From positions 1 through 12,723 of the forward strand of contig CAZEBB010000042.1 in NCBI GenBank assembly GCA_964510345.1: DNA of 12,723 nt, given 5' to 3'. Below are positions 1-6,033 of this stretch, piece by piece (positions within the stretch are counted from its first letter, which is position 1; the number at the start of each line of letters is the position of its first letter). Below the pieces are notes generated by a model that was not told where the DNA came from, made no database searches, and was given only the letters and a program-made list of their open reading frames with translations. Made by a program: the position numbers and the translations under genes. This stretch comes from JAAYQA01 sp964510345. GTDB taxonomy: Bacteria > Bacillota > Clostridia > Tissierellales > Peptoniphilaceae.

Positions 1-132
1 GAGCGGCTGGAGATTAGCCATCACGCCACGAGCATGGCGAGTTTCGCCCGCGGTGCTTTGGATGCCGCCCGCTTTTTGTTTGAACGCGAGCCGGGATTGT
101 ATCGTATGGAACAAGTGTTTAGCGTCGTATAA
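1..132 (+). CDS. dapB: 4-hydroxy-tetrahydrodipicolinate reductase, C-terminal end (partial)
   Basis: Reading from base 1 in frame 1 gives 43 residues and a TAA stop at 130-132; the gene begins left of the window. The fragment matches the conserved DapB C-terminus: an E-I-S-H-H-A-T-S stretch followed by FARGALDAARFL and then PGLYRMEQVF, which corresponds to the family pattern (E-x-x-H-x-A-x-S, FAxGAxxAAxxL, PGLYxMxxV). DapB is the cytosolic NAD(P)H-dependent reductase of the diaminopimelate/lysine pathway, supplying cell-wall meso-DAP or lysine. The catalytic and cofactor-binding parts lie outside the window. The next gene starts 13 nt after the stop with a strong ribosome binding site, so the two are probably co-transcribed, although their functions are not obviously linked. 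Confidence 0.88.
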   Translation, partial: ERLEISHHATSMASFARGALDAARFLFEREPGLYRMEQVFSVV

Positions 133-145
133 TCAGGAGGATCAT

Positions 146-1309
146 ATGACAAATTTCCAACTCCCCTTCAGCTTCACTCTTCCGACCAAAATCGTATACG
201 GTCCGGGCTGTGTGAACGCTTTGGTGGAAGAACTACAACAAAACGGTGGCACTCGCCCCTTGGTCGTGACCGACCGCGGTGTAAAGAGTGCCGGCATACT
301 GGAGCGAATCACAGGGCTTTTGGATGCCGAAGGGATTGAATATGCCATTTATGATGGAGTAGAGGCAAACCCGAAAGACACCAATGTCGCCGAAGGAGCG
401 CGGATTGCGCGTGCATTTGGTGCAGATTCGCTCGTCGCCATCGGCGGAGGCAGTCCGATTGACTGCACGAAATCGATCGGCGTATTGCTGGCGCATGATG
501 CAGACGATATTCGAAAGTACGAAGGCAAAACGGCTGCCACGAAGCCGCAGCCTTTGATGATCAGCATCCCGACGACTTCGGGCACGGGCAGCGAGCTCAC
601 GTTCTCTTCTGTGATCACGCATTCGGCGCAAGCGCGCAAGATGACGGTAAAAAGCCCGTTTACGGCGGCGAAAGTCGCGATCTGCGACCCGGAACTGACG
701 CTATCGGTTCCTGCACACATCACCGCAGCGACGGGAATGGATGCCCTGACGCATGCGATCGAAGCGTACACGGCGACCTGTGCGGAACCCATCAGCGATG
801 CCCTCGCGCTCTATGCGATCGAGCTGATCTACCCGCATCTTACGACGGCGGTACACGATGGAAGCGACTTGGAAGCGCGAAGCGCTATGCTGCTCGGCAG
901 TATGCTGGCGGGCATCGCCTTCAGCCACTCGGATGTCGCCTCGGTGCACTGCATCGCGGAGTCCTTGGGCGGGCTATACGATCTGCCGCACGGCGTCTGC
1001 AATGCGATCTTCCTGCCGTATGTGATGGAGTACAGCAAAGACTACGCGATCGAGCGGTACGCGAGGATCGCACGAGCGATGGGCTTGGAGTATCGCTCAG
1101 ACGAAGAGGGTGCGCAAAAAGCCGTGGAAGCCGTAAAACAACTCGCGATCGATGTACACTTGCCGGCGTTTTCGTCGCTGGATGTTGACACGGATGACTT
1201 TGAAACCCTTGCCGTCATGTCGGCTAAGAACATCTCGACGGAAAGCAACCCCAGGCCGATGGATGAGCAGGATTATCTCACCGTGATCCGCAACGCGTAT
1301 GGGATGTAA
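146..1309 (+). CDS. Iron-containing alcohol dehydrogenase (group III)
   Basis: A 387-residue cytosolic oxidoreductase, the usual length for Fe-dependent alcohol dehydrogenases (FucO / butanol dehydrogenase family), which interconvert alcohols or diols and aldehydes with NAD(P)H. The N-terminal half has the nucleotide-binding GGGS (residues 100-103) followed by a conserved D106, and IPTTSGTGSE (141-150). The four metal ligands fit D199 and H203 in GMDALTHAIEAY, H268, and H282 in LPHG, with nearly the same spacing as in E. coli FucO. The start is the ATG at 146: AGGAGG lies at 135-140 and the protein then begins like its relatives; an in-frame ATG at 53 would add 31 residues that overlap dapB and look foreign to the family. 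It follows dapB by 13 nt. No clear terminator is visible in 1310-1390 before the convergent gene. The substrate cannot be assigned from sequence; a role in fermentative aldehyde reduction is inferred. Confidence 0.93.
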   Translation: MTNFQLPFSFTLPTKIVYGPGCVNALVEELQQNGGTRPLVVTDRGVKSAGILERITGLLDAEGIEYAIYDGVEANPKDTNVAEGARIARAFGADSLVAIGGGSPIDCTKSIGVLLAHDADDIRKYEGKTAATKPQPLMISIPTTSGTGSELTFSSVITHSAQARKMTVKSPFTAAKVAICDPELTLSVPAHITAATGMDALTHAIEAYTATCAEPISDALALYAIELIYPHLTTAVHDGSDLEARSAMLLGSMLAGIAFSHSDVASVHCIAESLGGLYDLPHGVCNAIFLPYVMEYSKDYAIERYARIARAMGLEYRSDEEGAQKAVEAVKQLAIDVHLPAFSSLDVDTDDFETLAVMSAKNISTESNPRPMDEQDYLTVIRNAYGM

Positions 1310-1390
1310 GATTTCTTCACTCGCTAGTAGTTGCTCGGGTTCGTAAAAGCATGCGAAATACAAAAAACGTACCGAAATGACATTCCTTGT

Positions 1391-1837
1391 TTAGTCATCG
1401 ACCTCAATACCCAATGACTCAAACACCTCCGCGACTTTCTCGAATTCGGACGTCAATAGGGTCACCTCTTCGAGATTAGGAAACTGCCGAATCTCTTCTT
1501 CGTCGATCTCATCGAGATCAAAATAGTCGCTGGTACCGCCCCAGAACGGCCAGATCTGCATGTAGATATCGGCGCCGCCGTCCATGTAGATTGCGGTTAG
1601 GCTCTCAGCCATCTCGCCGGGGATTTGCAGCTCACGGTACCAGTTTTCTACATCCTTGATGATCTCATAGCCCTCTTCTTCGGGGTCAACTTTGCGCCCG
1701 AGGATCTCTGTGGTATCGCTCCAGATATCGAGCTTCGGCTCCAGTATTTCCAGTTCGTACATCAGCATATTGATGACGGCAAGTTTAAAGTTGAAGTGAT
1801 TGAACTCTAGATAATTTCTGTTGTTTTCTGTGGTCAT
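1391..1837 (-). CDS. Acidic cytosolic protein of unknown function (DUF6892-like)
   Basis: A 148-residue, strongly acidic protein with no signal peptide or membrane segment. It begins at an ATG (1835-1837, complement) preceded by AAGGAGAT at a normal distance. Visible hallmarks are FNFKLAVINMLMYE near residues 16-29, an EGYEIIKDVENWYRELQIP stretch in the middle, an IYMDGGADIYMQIWPFWGG core, and FPNLEEVTLL near the end. These resemble from memory the family listed as DUF6892, of unknown function and sometimes found next to toxin-immunity or SUKH-like small proteins; I cannot confirm the family name. No toxin is visible nearby, so an immunity role is not supported here. It is convergent with the alcohol dehydrogenase and divergent from the small membrane protein, so it is probably monocistronic from the promoter at 1885-1913. 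Confidence 0.8.
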   Translation of the reverse strand: MTTENNRNYLEFNHFNFKLAVINMLMYELEILEPKLDIWSDTTEILGRKVDPEEEGYEIIKDVENWYRELQIPGEMAESLTAIYMDGGADIYMQIWPFWGGTSDYFDLDEIDEEEIRQFPNLEEVTLLTSEFEKVAEVFESLGIEVDD

Positions 1838-1884
1838 AGGGGATCTCCTTTATCTCATCACTCATATGAAGTGAACTTTTTTTG

Positions 1885-1913
1885 AGTATACCACAATTAG
1901 GATGTTATGTGAT
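1885..1913 (-). promoter_or_regulatory. Sigma-A-type promoter with extended -10 for the minus-strand gene 1391-1837
   Basis: Read on the minus strand, the -10 box TATACT (1885-1890) is preceded by TGG, making an extended -10, and a -35-like ATCACA (1908-1913, four of six consensus bases) lies exactly 17 nt upstream. The start codon is about 47 nt downstream of the -10, giving a short leader. The site also sits close to the start of the divergent gene at 1947. Confidence 0.6.
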
Positions 1914-1946
1914 TTGAAGGTCTTGCTGTACGAGAGGAGTCGAGTA

Positions 1947-2177
1947 TTGAAAACAAATGCAAAGGTACGACCCATTTTATTTAGCCTGCTGATGGCTTTG
2001 GGGATGTCGTTTTTTATGGGAGTCGCGATGGTGATCATCAAATTGGGGATCAAACCGCAATTCCTGCAAATGGTGTTGAGCGAGTGGCTGATCGGCTTTG
2101 CGATCGCGATCATTCCCTCATTTATTCTACCGCCTGTGATCGATAAGATGCTTAATCGCATACTGAAAGATTCATAA
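1947..2177 (+). CDS. Small two-helix membrane protein, DUF2798-like
   Basis: A 76-residue protein from a TTG start at 1947. The TTG is chosen because AGGAGT lies at 1935-1940 with ideal spacing, while the upstream in-frame ATG at 1902 has no ribosome binding site and would add an unlikely charged leader. Two hydrophobic helices are visible: the first roughly residues 9-30 (PILFSLLMALGMSFF...), the second about 44-65 (WLIGFAIAIIPSFILPP), ending in a basic tail. This helix - short loop - W-L-I-G-F-A-I-A pattern with a final P-P-V resembles the DUF2798 group of small inner-membrane proteins, whose function is unknown. It is divergent from 1391-1837 with only about 110 nt between start codons. 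A hairpin begins at its stop codon. Confidence 0.72.
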   Translation: MKTNAKVRPILFSLLMALGMSFFMGVAMVIIKLGIKPQFLQMVLSEWLIGFAIAIIPSFILPPVIDKMLNRILKDS

Positions 2178-2210
2178 CCCGGCAACTGATTACGAATCAG
2201 CTGCTTGGGT
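2177..2210 (+). repeat. Hairpin immediately after the small membrane protein gene
   Basis: An inverted repeat starts at the last base of the stop codon: CTGATT (2186-2191) pairs with AATCAG (2195-2200) around the loop ACG, extended outward by GGCA/TGCT and ACCC/GGGT pairs with one mismatch and one bulge. It is followed by ATATAG rather than a T-run, so it is a poor intrinsic terminator and may instead protect the 3' end of the mRNA. Confidence 0.4.
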
Positions 2211-2248
2211 ATATAGATAAAGTCGAGACGTGTTCTCGTCTGAAAACC

Positions 2249-2338
2249 GAAAGACCATTGTGAAGATCAAGAAACGGAGTCTGCCCCAAACAGGGGGAGA
2301 AGTACGCCCATTTCTTGGTGATCAGAATGGTCTTTTTC
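2249..2338 (+). terminator. Long nested hairpin with T-run: structured RNA, terminator or attenuator
   Basis: AAAGACCATT (2250-2259) is perfectly complementary to AATGGTCTTT (2326-2335). Inside it, either GATCA (2265-2269) pairs with TGATC (2319-2323) or AAGAAA (2269-2274) pairs with TTTCTT (2311-2316). At the apex CCCC (2284-2287) pairs with GGGG (2293-2296) around the loop AAACA, extended by TCT/AGA across a G-G mismatch. The 3' arm runs into a stretch of T (2333-2337 region), as in an intrinsic terminator. The hairpin is far longer than a simple terminator and is preceded by a smaller one (AGACG/CGTCT, about 2226-2241). It lies 56 nt upstream of the gene at 2394. I do not recognise it as a known riboswitch, 6S RNA, SRP RNA or T-box. 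Confidence 0.55.
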
Positions 2339-2357
2339 TGTGAAATCCAAGCGCTCA

Positions 2358-2374
2358 CACCGCTGCGTGCGGTG
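2358..2374 (+). repeat. Small hairpin just upstream of a ribosome binding site
   Basis: CACCGC (2358-2363) and GCGGTG (2369-2374) form a perfect 6-bp GC-rich stem around TGCGT. It ends 7 nt before the AGGAGG (2382-2387) of the gene at 2394, so it might influence mRNA stability or translation. No T-run follows, so it is not a terminator. Confidence 0.4.
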
Positions 2375-2393
2375 AACCATTAGGAGGATTTCG

Positions 2394-2729
2394 ATGACAC
2401 ACGACGACAAAAACTTTGATGCCGCAAAAGGCGGCGACATCCCGAAAGAGATGATCGACATCTGGGAATTACGGATTCCGGTTCCCATTTATAACAGTCT
2501 CTATCGTGCAGGTTGGAGAACGATCGGCGATCTCAGCAGGCTCAGCCAGTGGTCCTTAATAAAACAGGCTCGCTTAACGCCGAAGCGCCGGTACGTCGTA
2601 CTTCGCGCACTTGCCGACTGGGGAATCTTTTTGCCGGTGCTCTTGCCCGAGGAGTACGACCAGCTCAGTCCGGAGGAGCTTGAGCGTGCGACAAAGCGGT
2701 ATCGCTGGTCGTTCCCGGAAGACGAATAG
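2394..2729 (+). CDS. Small protein with RNA polymerase alpha-CTD-like helix-hairpin-helix fold
   Basis: A 111-residue soluble protein starting at an ATG with AGGAGG at 2382-2387. Residues about 24-70 (IWELRIPVPIYNSLYRAGWRTIGDLSRLS and on) follow the pattern of the RNA polymerase alpha-subunit C-terminal domain, where L-x-x-x-x-x-x-x-Y-N-x-L-x-x-A-G-x-x-T-x-x-D-L begins the DNA-contacting helix-hairpin-helix. No N-terminal polymerase-assembly domain is present, so it is not RpoA itself. The C-terminal part is charged (SPEELERATKRYRW) without clear motif. Such stand-alone alpha-CTD-like proteins are uncharacterised; DNA or polymerase binding is an inference. It lies downstream of the structured RNA hairpin and upstream of the UPF0316 gene, with separate control on both sides. 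Function remains unknown. Confidence 0.78.
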   Translation: MTHDDKNFDAAKGGDIPKEMIDIWELRIPVPIYNSLYRAGWRTIGDLSRLSQWSLIKQARLTPKRRYVVLRALADWGIFLPVLLPEEYDQLSPEELERATKRYRWSFPEDE

Positions 2730-2759
2730 CTCCTATTTCGTTTCTCAACTCACATCAAA

Positions 2760-2788
2760 TGGACAACTTGCCTCCGATGTGATATATG
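2760..2788 (+). promoter_or_regulatory. Possible promoter for the UPF0316 gene
   Basis: TGGACA (2760-2765, five of six -35 consensus bases) is followed after 17 nt by TATATG (2783-2788, four of six -10 bases). A transcript would begin around 2795, at the base of the hairpin at 2794-2830. Confidence 0.35.
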
Positions 2789-2793
2789 TAAAT

Positions 2794-2837
2794 GGCGGGT
2801 GTGCAGCTGCGATACGGCGGCACACTCGCCAAATTTT
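2794..2837 (+). terminator. Hairpin with T-run in the leader of the UPF0316 gene
   Basis: GGCGGGTGTGC (2794-2804) pairs with GCACACTCGCC (2820-2830), an 11-bp stem with one G-T wobble, followed by AAATTTT. It may terminate the transcript of the alpha-CTD-like gene (stop at 2729). Only 27 nt separate it from the UPF0316 start, too little for another promoter, so it may instead act as a 5' leader hairpin or attenuator for that gene. Confidence 0.55.
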
Positions 2838-2857
2838 CAGTCAAGTTGAGGGAAGTC

Positions 2858-3361
2858 ATGGTCGAGTATTTGTTAATTATGTTGGTGAAAACATTTGAGG
2901 TGACGATCGGCACGCTGCGGATCAAGCTGATCACAAGGGGACAGCGGGTTTATGGAAGCATCGTCGCATTTATTGAGATCGTCATCTGGCTGTTGGTCGT
3001 CGGCCGCGTATTGTCGGATATGAGCGACCCGTGGAAGATCCTCGCGTATTCGCTGGGCTATGCGGCGGGCAACTTCTTGGGGGTTGTCGTCGAAGAGTGG
3101 ATCGGGCTGGGTTCCACGAAGATCGAGATCGTGCTCAATACGAGTCGTGCTCCGGAAGTCATCGCGCAGATCCGGGAACTCGGTTTTGGTGTTACGGTGT
3201 TTGAAGGAGAAGGCCGGTATGAGAAGCGAAGCGTGCTGAATGTCTTTGTGCCCCGAAAGTCGCTGCCGAAGATTCAAAAAATACTGCGGGAAGCAGAAGC
3301 CTTTGTCACATTCACGGATATTACGCCGGTGTATCGCGGGATTGGCGGACTCAAAAAATAG
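2858..3361 (+). CDS. UPF0316 membrane protein (DUF5698 + DUF2179)
   Basis: A 167-residue integral membrane protein from the ATG at 2858, with GAGGGAAG at 2848-2855 just upstream. The N-terminal half holds three hydrophobic helices (about residues 3-20, 33-53 and 62-80), with the family-typical TLRIKLITRGQR between the first two. The C-terminal half, about residues 86-160, is a soluble domain with GFGVTVFEGEGRYEKR and a VFVPRKSLPKI strand-helix, the DUF2179 signature also found at the end of YitT-type proteins. Length and layout match UPF0316 (B. subtilis YebE type). Function is not established; the soluble domain is thought to be a small ligand-binding fold. An in-frame ATG at 2792 is rejected because it lies within the leader hairpin and adds 22 residues absent from relatives. 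A strong terminator follows directly. Confidence 0.87.
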   Translation: MVEYLLIMLVKTFEVTIGTLRIKLITRGQRVYGSIVAFIEIVIWLLVVGRVLSDMSDPWKILAYSLGYAAGNFLGVVVEEWIGLGSTKIEIVLNTSRAPEVIAQIRELGFGVTVFEGEGRYEKRSVLNVFVPRKSLPKIQKILREAEAFVTFTDITPVYRGIGGLKK

Positions 3362-3374
3362 GGAAAATTCAACG

Positions 3375-3408
3375 ACACCTCGAATCGGATGGGATTCGGG
3401 GTGTTTTT
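3375..3408 (+). terminator. Intrinsic terminator after the UPF0316 gene
   Basis: ACACCTCGAATC (3375-3386) pairs with GATTCGGGGTGT (3393-3404) as a 12-bp stem with one wobble and the loop GGATGG, running directly into TTTTT. It begins 14 nt after the stop codon. Confidence 0.92.
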
Positions 3409-3425
3409 GTCTGAACGCTGTGTCT

Positions 3426-3454
3426 TCTACAATCTGAGGAAAACAGGGTATACT
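3426..3454 (+). promoter_or_regulatory. Promoter for the AI-2E family gene and namA
   Basis: TCTACA (3426-3431, four of six -35 bases) and TATACT (3449-3454, five of six -10 bases) are separated by exactly 17 nt and lie between the preceding terminator and the gene starting at 3515. The leader of about 55 nt holds a weak CGCT/AGCG hairpin near 3479-3491. Confidence 0.6.
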
Positions 3455-3514
3455 TAGGGAAGGAATAACGGTGGTCTTCGCTAAAGTAGCGGCCATGAAA
3501 AGAATGGAGATGTC

Positions 3515-4699
3515 ATGAACAAAGAAATTCAAAGCACGAAAAGAAAACAAGGCATAAGGCATTTTATCTTTCAAGTTTTTATCTTGATGATCTCAGCACT
3601 TATCGTCGTGCATTACGGCAAGGTATACGGTTTTATTAAGACAGGGATCGGGATCATCTCGCCGTTTGTCATCGGCTTAGGGATCGCGTATATCTGGAAT
3701 CTGATTCTGGAGCCGATTGAGCGCCTGTTGTTTTCCAAGAATACCCATCCAAAAGTGCAGAAGATTCGCCGACCGGTCAGCGTGGTGCTTTCGCTCTTAA
3801 TCATTTTGGGGATCTTAGCCCTCGTCTTATACCTCGTGATCCCGCAACTGTATGAATCGTTCAAGATCATCGGAAGAGCCATCCCCGAAGCGGCGGATGG
3901 CCTCAAGACGTGGTTTTTACAGATCACGCAGGATGTCAGCTGGACGGAAGACCTGCGCACGAGCGTAGAAAAACTGAATATCAACTGGGGTCAACTCACT
4001 TCGCGGTTTGTCGAATTTCTGCGTGGTGGACTGGGCGGTTTTGTGGGGTCAAGCATTAAGATCGTGAGCAATGTCGTTGGATTCTTTGTCGGCGCCTTTA
4101 CCGCTCTGCTATTCGCGGTCTATATCTTATTTGAGAAGGAAACGGTGGGCAATCAGTTGGAACGCGTTGGTCGTGCCTATATGAAAGAGTCGCATCTCGA
4201 CCGAATTCGCTATGTACTGGGCGTTTTGGACGAAGCGTATTCCAATTTCTTCAAAGGACAGGTGCTGGACGCTTTTATCGTCGGCGCTCTGCTACTGATC
4301 GTCATGCTGATCTTTCGCATGCCCTATGCCGTGACGATCAGCGTAGTCGTCATGGTGAGTGCCCTAATCCCCATGGTAGGCGCCTTTATCGGCGGCGGGC
4401 TGGGCTTTTTGATGATCGCCGTTCTGAGTATCCAGCAAGCGCTCGTCTTCCTGATCGTGCTCATCATTGTGCAGCAATTGGAAGGCGACTTGATTTATCC
4501 GAAGATCGTCGGCGACTCAATCGGGCTCCCGGGGATCTGGGTGTTTAGCGCCGTCATCATCGGCGGTGCCGTCGCGGGGCCGCTCGGTATGCTATTGGGC
4601 GTGCCGCTGGTCGCCGCGCTGTATAAGATCTTGCGACAGGATGTGAATTCGAAAGTCAACCGGAAGGCTGTGGATCACCCGCGGACGGAAGCAGAATAG
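3515..4699 (+). CDS. AI-2E family transporter (PerM/YdiK/TqsA-like membrane protein)
   Basis: A 394-residue polytopic membrane protein, a typical length for the family, starting at an ATG with GGAGA at 3506-3510. Hydrophobic helices lie at about residues 17-33, 43-62, 87-109, 181-206, 248-300 (two or more), 303-321 and 339-370. The family pattern is clear: VIPQLYES after the third helix (108-115), a soluble segment of about 70 residues, then GQVLDAFIVGALLLIV (248 on), LIPMVGAFIGGGLG (284-297) and, near the end, QQLEGDLIYPKIVG with LLGVPLVAALY. Members export varied small molecules or act as sodium/proton antiporters; autoinducer-2 export was shown only for a few, so the substrate here is unknown. 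NamA follows 11 nt downstream, suggesting co-transcription from the promoter at 3426-3454. Confidence 0.9.
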   Translation: MNKEIQSTKRKQGIRHFIFQVFILMISALIVVHYGKVYGFIKTGIGIISPFVIGLGIAYIWNLILEPIERLLFSKNTHPKVQKIRRPVSVVLSLLIILGILALVLYLVIPQLYESFKIIGRAIPEAADGLKTWFLQITQDVSWTEDLRTSVEKLNINWGQLTSRFVEFLRGGLGGFVGSSIKIVSNVVGFFVGAFTALLFAVYILFEKETVGNQLERVGRAYMKESHLDRIRYVLGVLDEAYSNFFKGQVLDAFIVGALLLIVMLIFRMPYAVTISVVVMVSALIPMVGAFIGGGLGFLMIAVLSIQQALVFLIVLIIVQQLEGDLIYPKIVGDSIGLPGIWVFSAVIIGGAVAGPLGMLLGVPLVAALYKILRQDVNSKVNRKAVDHPRTEAE

Positions 4700-4710
4700 A
4701 GGAGACGCGC

Positions 4711-5718
4711 ATGAAACTGTTTGAACCATATCAGCTGAAGAAGATTGAACTCAAAAACCGCATGGTCATGCCGCCCATGTGCATGTACTCGTGCTTCGAA
4801 GGAGACGGAAAAGCCTACGATTTCCACCTCGCACATTATGTGAGCCGTGCGATCGGCCAAGTGGGGCTGATCGTCGTGGAGGCGACGGGGGTACAGCCGA
4901 ACGGGCGAATATCGGATTACGACTTGGGGCTCTATAGCGACGGTCAGGTGGAAGGGTTGCGGAAAATTGTGGAAGGGGTGCATCGCCAAGGATCCAAGTG
5001 TGCCATCCAACTCAATCATGCCGGACGAAAGTCCGAGACGGTGGACATCCGCCACATCGGACCGAGTGCGATCGAATACAATGACCTGCCGTTGGACTAT
5101 GAAGCCTGTACAGCGGAAGACATCGACGAGGTGGTCACCGCGTTTCGCGACGCCGCACGACGTGCCGATGAAGCCGGTTTTGACGGGATCGAGATCCACG
5201 CGGCACATGGATATCTGATCCATCAGTTTATCAGCCCATTGTCGAACCGACGTGACGACAAGTACGGTAGCGACCGCTTTCTCTTTCTTCGCCGCGTGGT
5301 ACAGGCGATCCGAAGCGTTTGGCCGAAAGAGAAGCCACTGTGGATGCGAATCAGTGCGACCGATTATCACGAAGACGGGCTGAAAGTGGAAGATTGGATC
5401 ACATTTCTTAACGAGTACCCCGAGTTGGTGGACCTCATCCACGTGTCTGCCGGTGCCATTATGACGGTGCCGATCCACGCGTACCCCGGCTATATGCTGG
5501 GTCTCGCAAAGCGGATCAAAGACGAAACCTCGTATGATACCATCGGCGTTGGGCTCGTCGGGAGCTCGGAACTCATCAGCTACGCATTGGAATCCGAGTC
5601 TTGCGACTTGATCGCCTGTGGCAGAGAGCTTTTGCGCAACCCGAATCTGTTGTTGCAGATTGCGAAAGAGCGGGGGAGAGAAGAATTGATCACAGAGGCG
5701 TATAAAAGAGGATACTAA
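4711..5718 (+). CDS. namA: NADPH dehydrogenase NamA (YqjM-like Old Yellow Enzyme)
   Basis: A 335-residue cytosolic flavoprotein of the YqjM class, which uses FMN and NADPH to reduce activated C=C bonds of enals, enones, nitroesters and quinones, usually in detoxification of electrophiles. The TIM-barrel hallmarks are present: PPMCMYS with redox-tuning C24 and Y26, HYVSRAIGQVGLIVVEATGV (42 on), EIHAAHGYLIHQF with substrate-binding H163 and H166 and Y168, R213 in MRIS, and GRELLRNP near residue 304 for the FMN phosphate. One oddity: where relatives carry YGGSxENRxRF, this protein reads YGSDRFLF (residues 185-192), about three residues shorter and without the S-x-E-N core. The reading frame stays open. 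The AGAGGAGA ribosome binding site is at 4698-4705, overlapping the preceding stop, and the gene is probably co-transcribed with the AI-2E gene. Confidence 0.92.
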   Translation: MKLFEPYQLKKIELKNRMVMPPMCMYSCFEGDGKAYDFHLAHYVSRAIGQVGLIVVEATGVQPNGRISDYDLGLYSDGQVEGLRKIVEGVHRQGSKCAIQLNHAGRKSETVDIRHIGPSAIEYNDLPLDYEACTAEDIDEVVTAFRDAARRADEAGFDGIEIHAAHGYLIHQFISPLSNRRDDKYGSDRFLFLRRVVQAIRSVWPKEKPLWMRISATDYHEDGLKVEDWITFLNEYPELVDLIHVSAGAIMTVPIHAYPGYMLGLAKRIKDETSYDTIGVGLVGSSELISYALESESCDLIACGRELLRNPNLLLQIAKERGREELITEAYKRGY

Positions 5719-5797
5719 AAACTCATTTCGACAATCCATTGAGAAGGGTATCAAGTCACTACTTCTGCGGTAATGTAATTTGTCGCTCGATGTGCCT

Positions 5798-5817
5798 ACT
5801 AGTTCTTGACTAGTCAA
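5798..5817. repeat. 12-bp perfect palindrome with a second ACTAGT copy
   Basis: TTGACTAGTCAA (5806-5817) is a perfect palindrome. Its core ACTAGT (5809-5814) recurs at 5798-5803, 11 nt upstream, close to one DNA helical turn. It lies 11 nt before the terminator stem. It could be a repressor operator or a recombination footprint; neither is demonstrated. Confidence 0.55.
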
Positions 5818-5827
5818 TAAATGATAC

Positions 5828-5867
5828 AAAAAAGTAAAAGAATGAAATTGTTCTTTTGCTTTTTTTT
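5828..5867. terminator. Intrinsic terminator after namA, possibly bidirectional
   Basis: AAAAAAGTAAAAGAA (5828-5842) pairs over 15 bp, with one wobble, with TTCTTTTGCTTTTTT (5851-5865) around an 8-nt loop, and T residues run to 5867. The A-rich left arm would give a T-run on the opposite strand too. Confidence 0.8.
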
Positions 5868-5973
5868 ATTGATAATGTTCATAGAGATAGAAAATGTTTT
5901 TTTAGTAAGCGACTTCTATTCTTGTACTTATTACTCCTAAAGAGGTGATTGACTCTGCATAATAAGGAAAACG

Positions 5974-6001
5974 ATTCTTGGAATTCATATTCTAGAAGAA
6001 T
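5974..6001 (+). repeat. Hairpin in the leader of the symporter gene
   Basis: ATTCTT (5974-5979) pairs with AAGAAT (5996-6001), and GAAT (5981-5984) with ATTC (5989-5992) around TCAT. It ends 17 nt before the AAAGGAGG of the gene at 6034. It may be an operator or an mRNA leader structure; no T-run follows. Confidence 0.4.
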
Positions 6002-6033
6002 AGGTTGTTGGAAATTTCAAAGGAGGATACACC

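Larger units (their letters stand above)
5719..6033. other. AT-rich intergenic region between namA and the symporter gene
   Basis: This 315-nt stretch has no convincing gene. In order it holds a plain spacer, the TTGACTAGTCAA palindrome (5806-5817), a strong terminator (5828-5867), an AT-rich leader and a hairpin (5974-6001). It marks the switch from the GC-richer left side to the AT-richer block on the right. A -10-like GATAAT at 5871-5876 with TTGTTC 17 nt upstream is a weak promoter candidate, but it overlaps the terminator; no recognised riboswitch was seen. Confidence 0.6.

Noticed and set aside
1310..1390. Terminator between the convergent genes at 1309 and 1391
   Set aside because: No stem of useful length with a T-run was found on either strand in this 81-nt gap.
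1862..2185. Minus-strand frame (107 codons) opposite the small membrane protein
   Set aside because: The plus strand has a good ribosome binding site and two coherent membrane helices, and the minus frame overlaps the promoter at 1885-1913.
2177..2210. ACCCGGCAAC resembling part of a SAM (S-box) riboswitch
   Set aside because: The downstream S-box blocks (GGUGCUAAUUCC and the closing stem) are absent, and the segment folds as a simple hairpin at the end of a coding gene.
2249..2338. 6S RNA, SRP RNA or a miniature transposable element
   Set aside because: It lacks SRP tetraloop and 6S size or bubble layout, and no target-site duplication flanks the inverted repeat. Kept as an unclassified structured terminator.
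2873..3574. Minus-strand open frame (233 codons)
   Set aside because: It is antisense to the UPF0316 gene, crosses a strong terminator and a promoter, and shows no family features.
4675..5829. Long open frame on the minus strand (384 codons)
   Set aside because: It lies antisense to namA, whose motifs are unambiguous, and its translation has no recognisable fold and no ribosome binding site.
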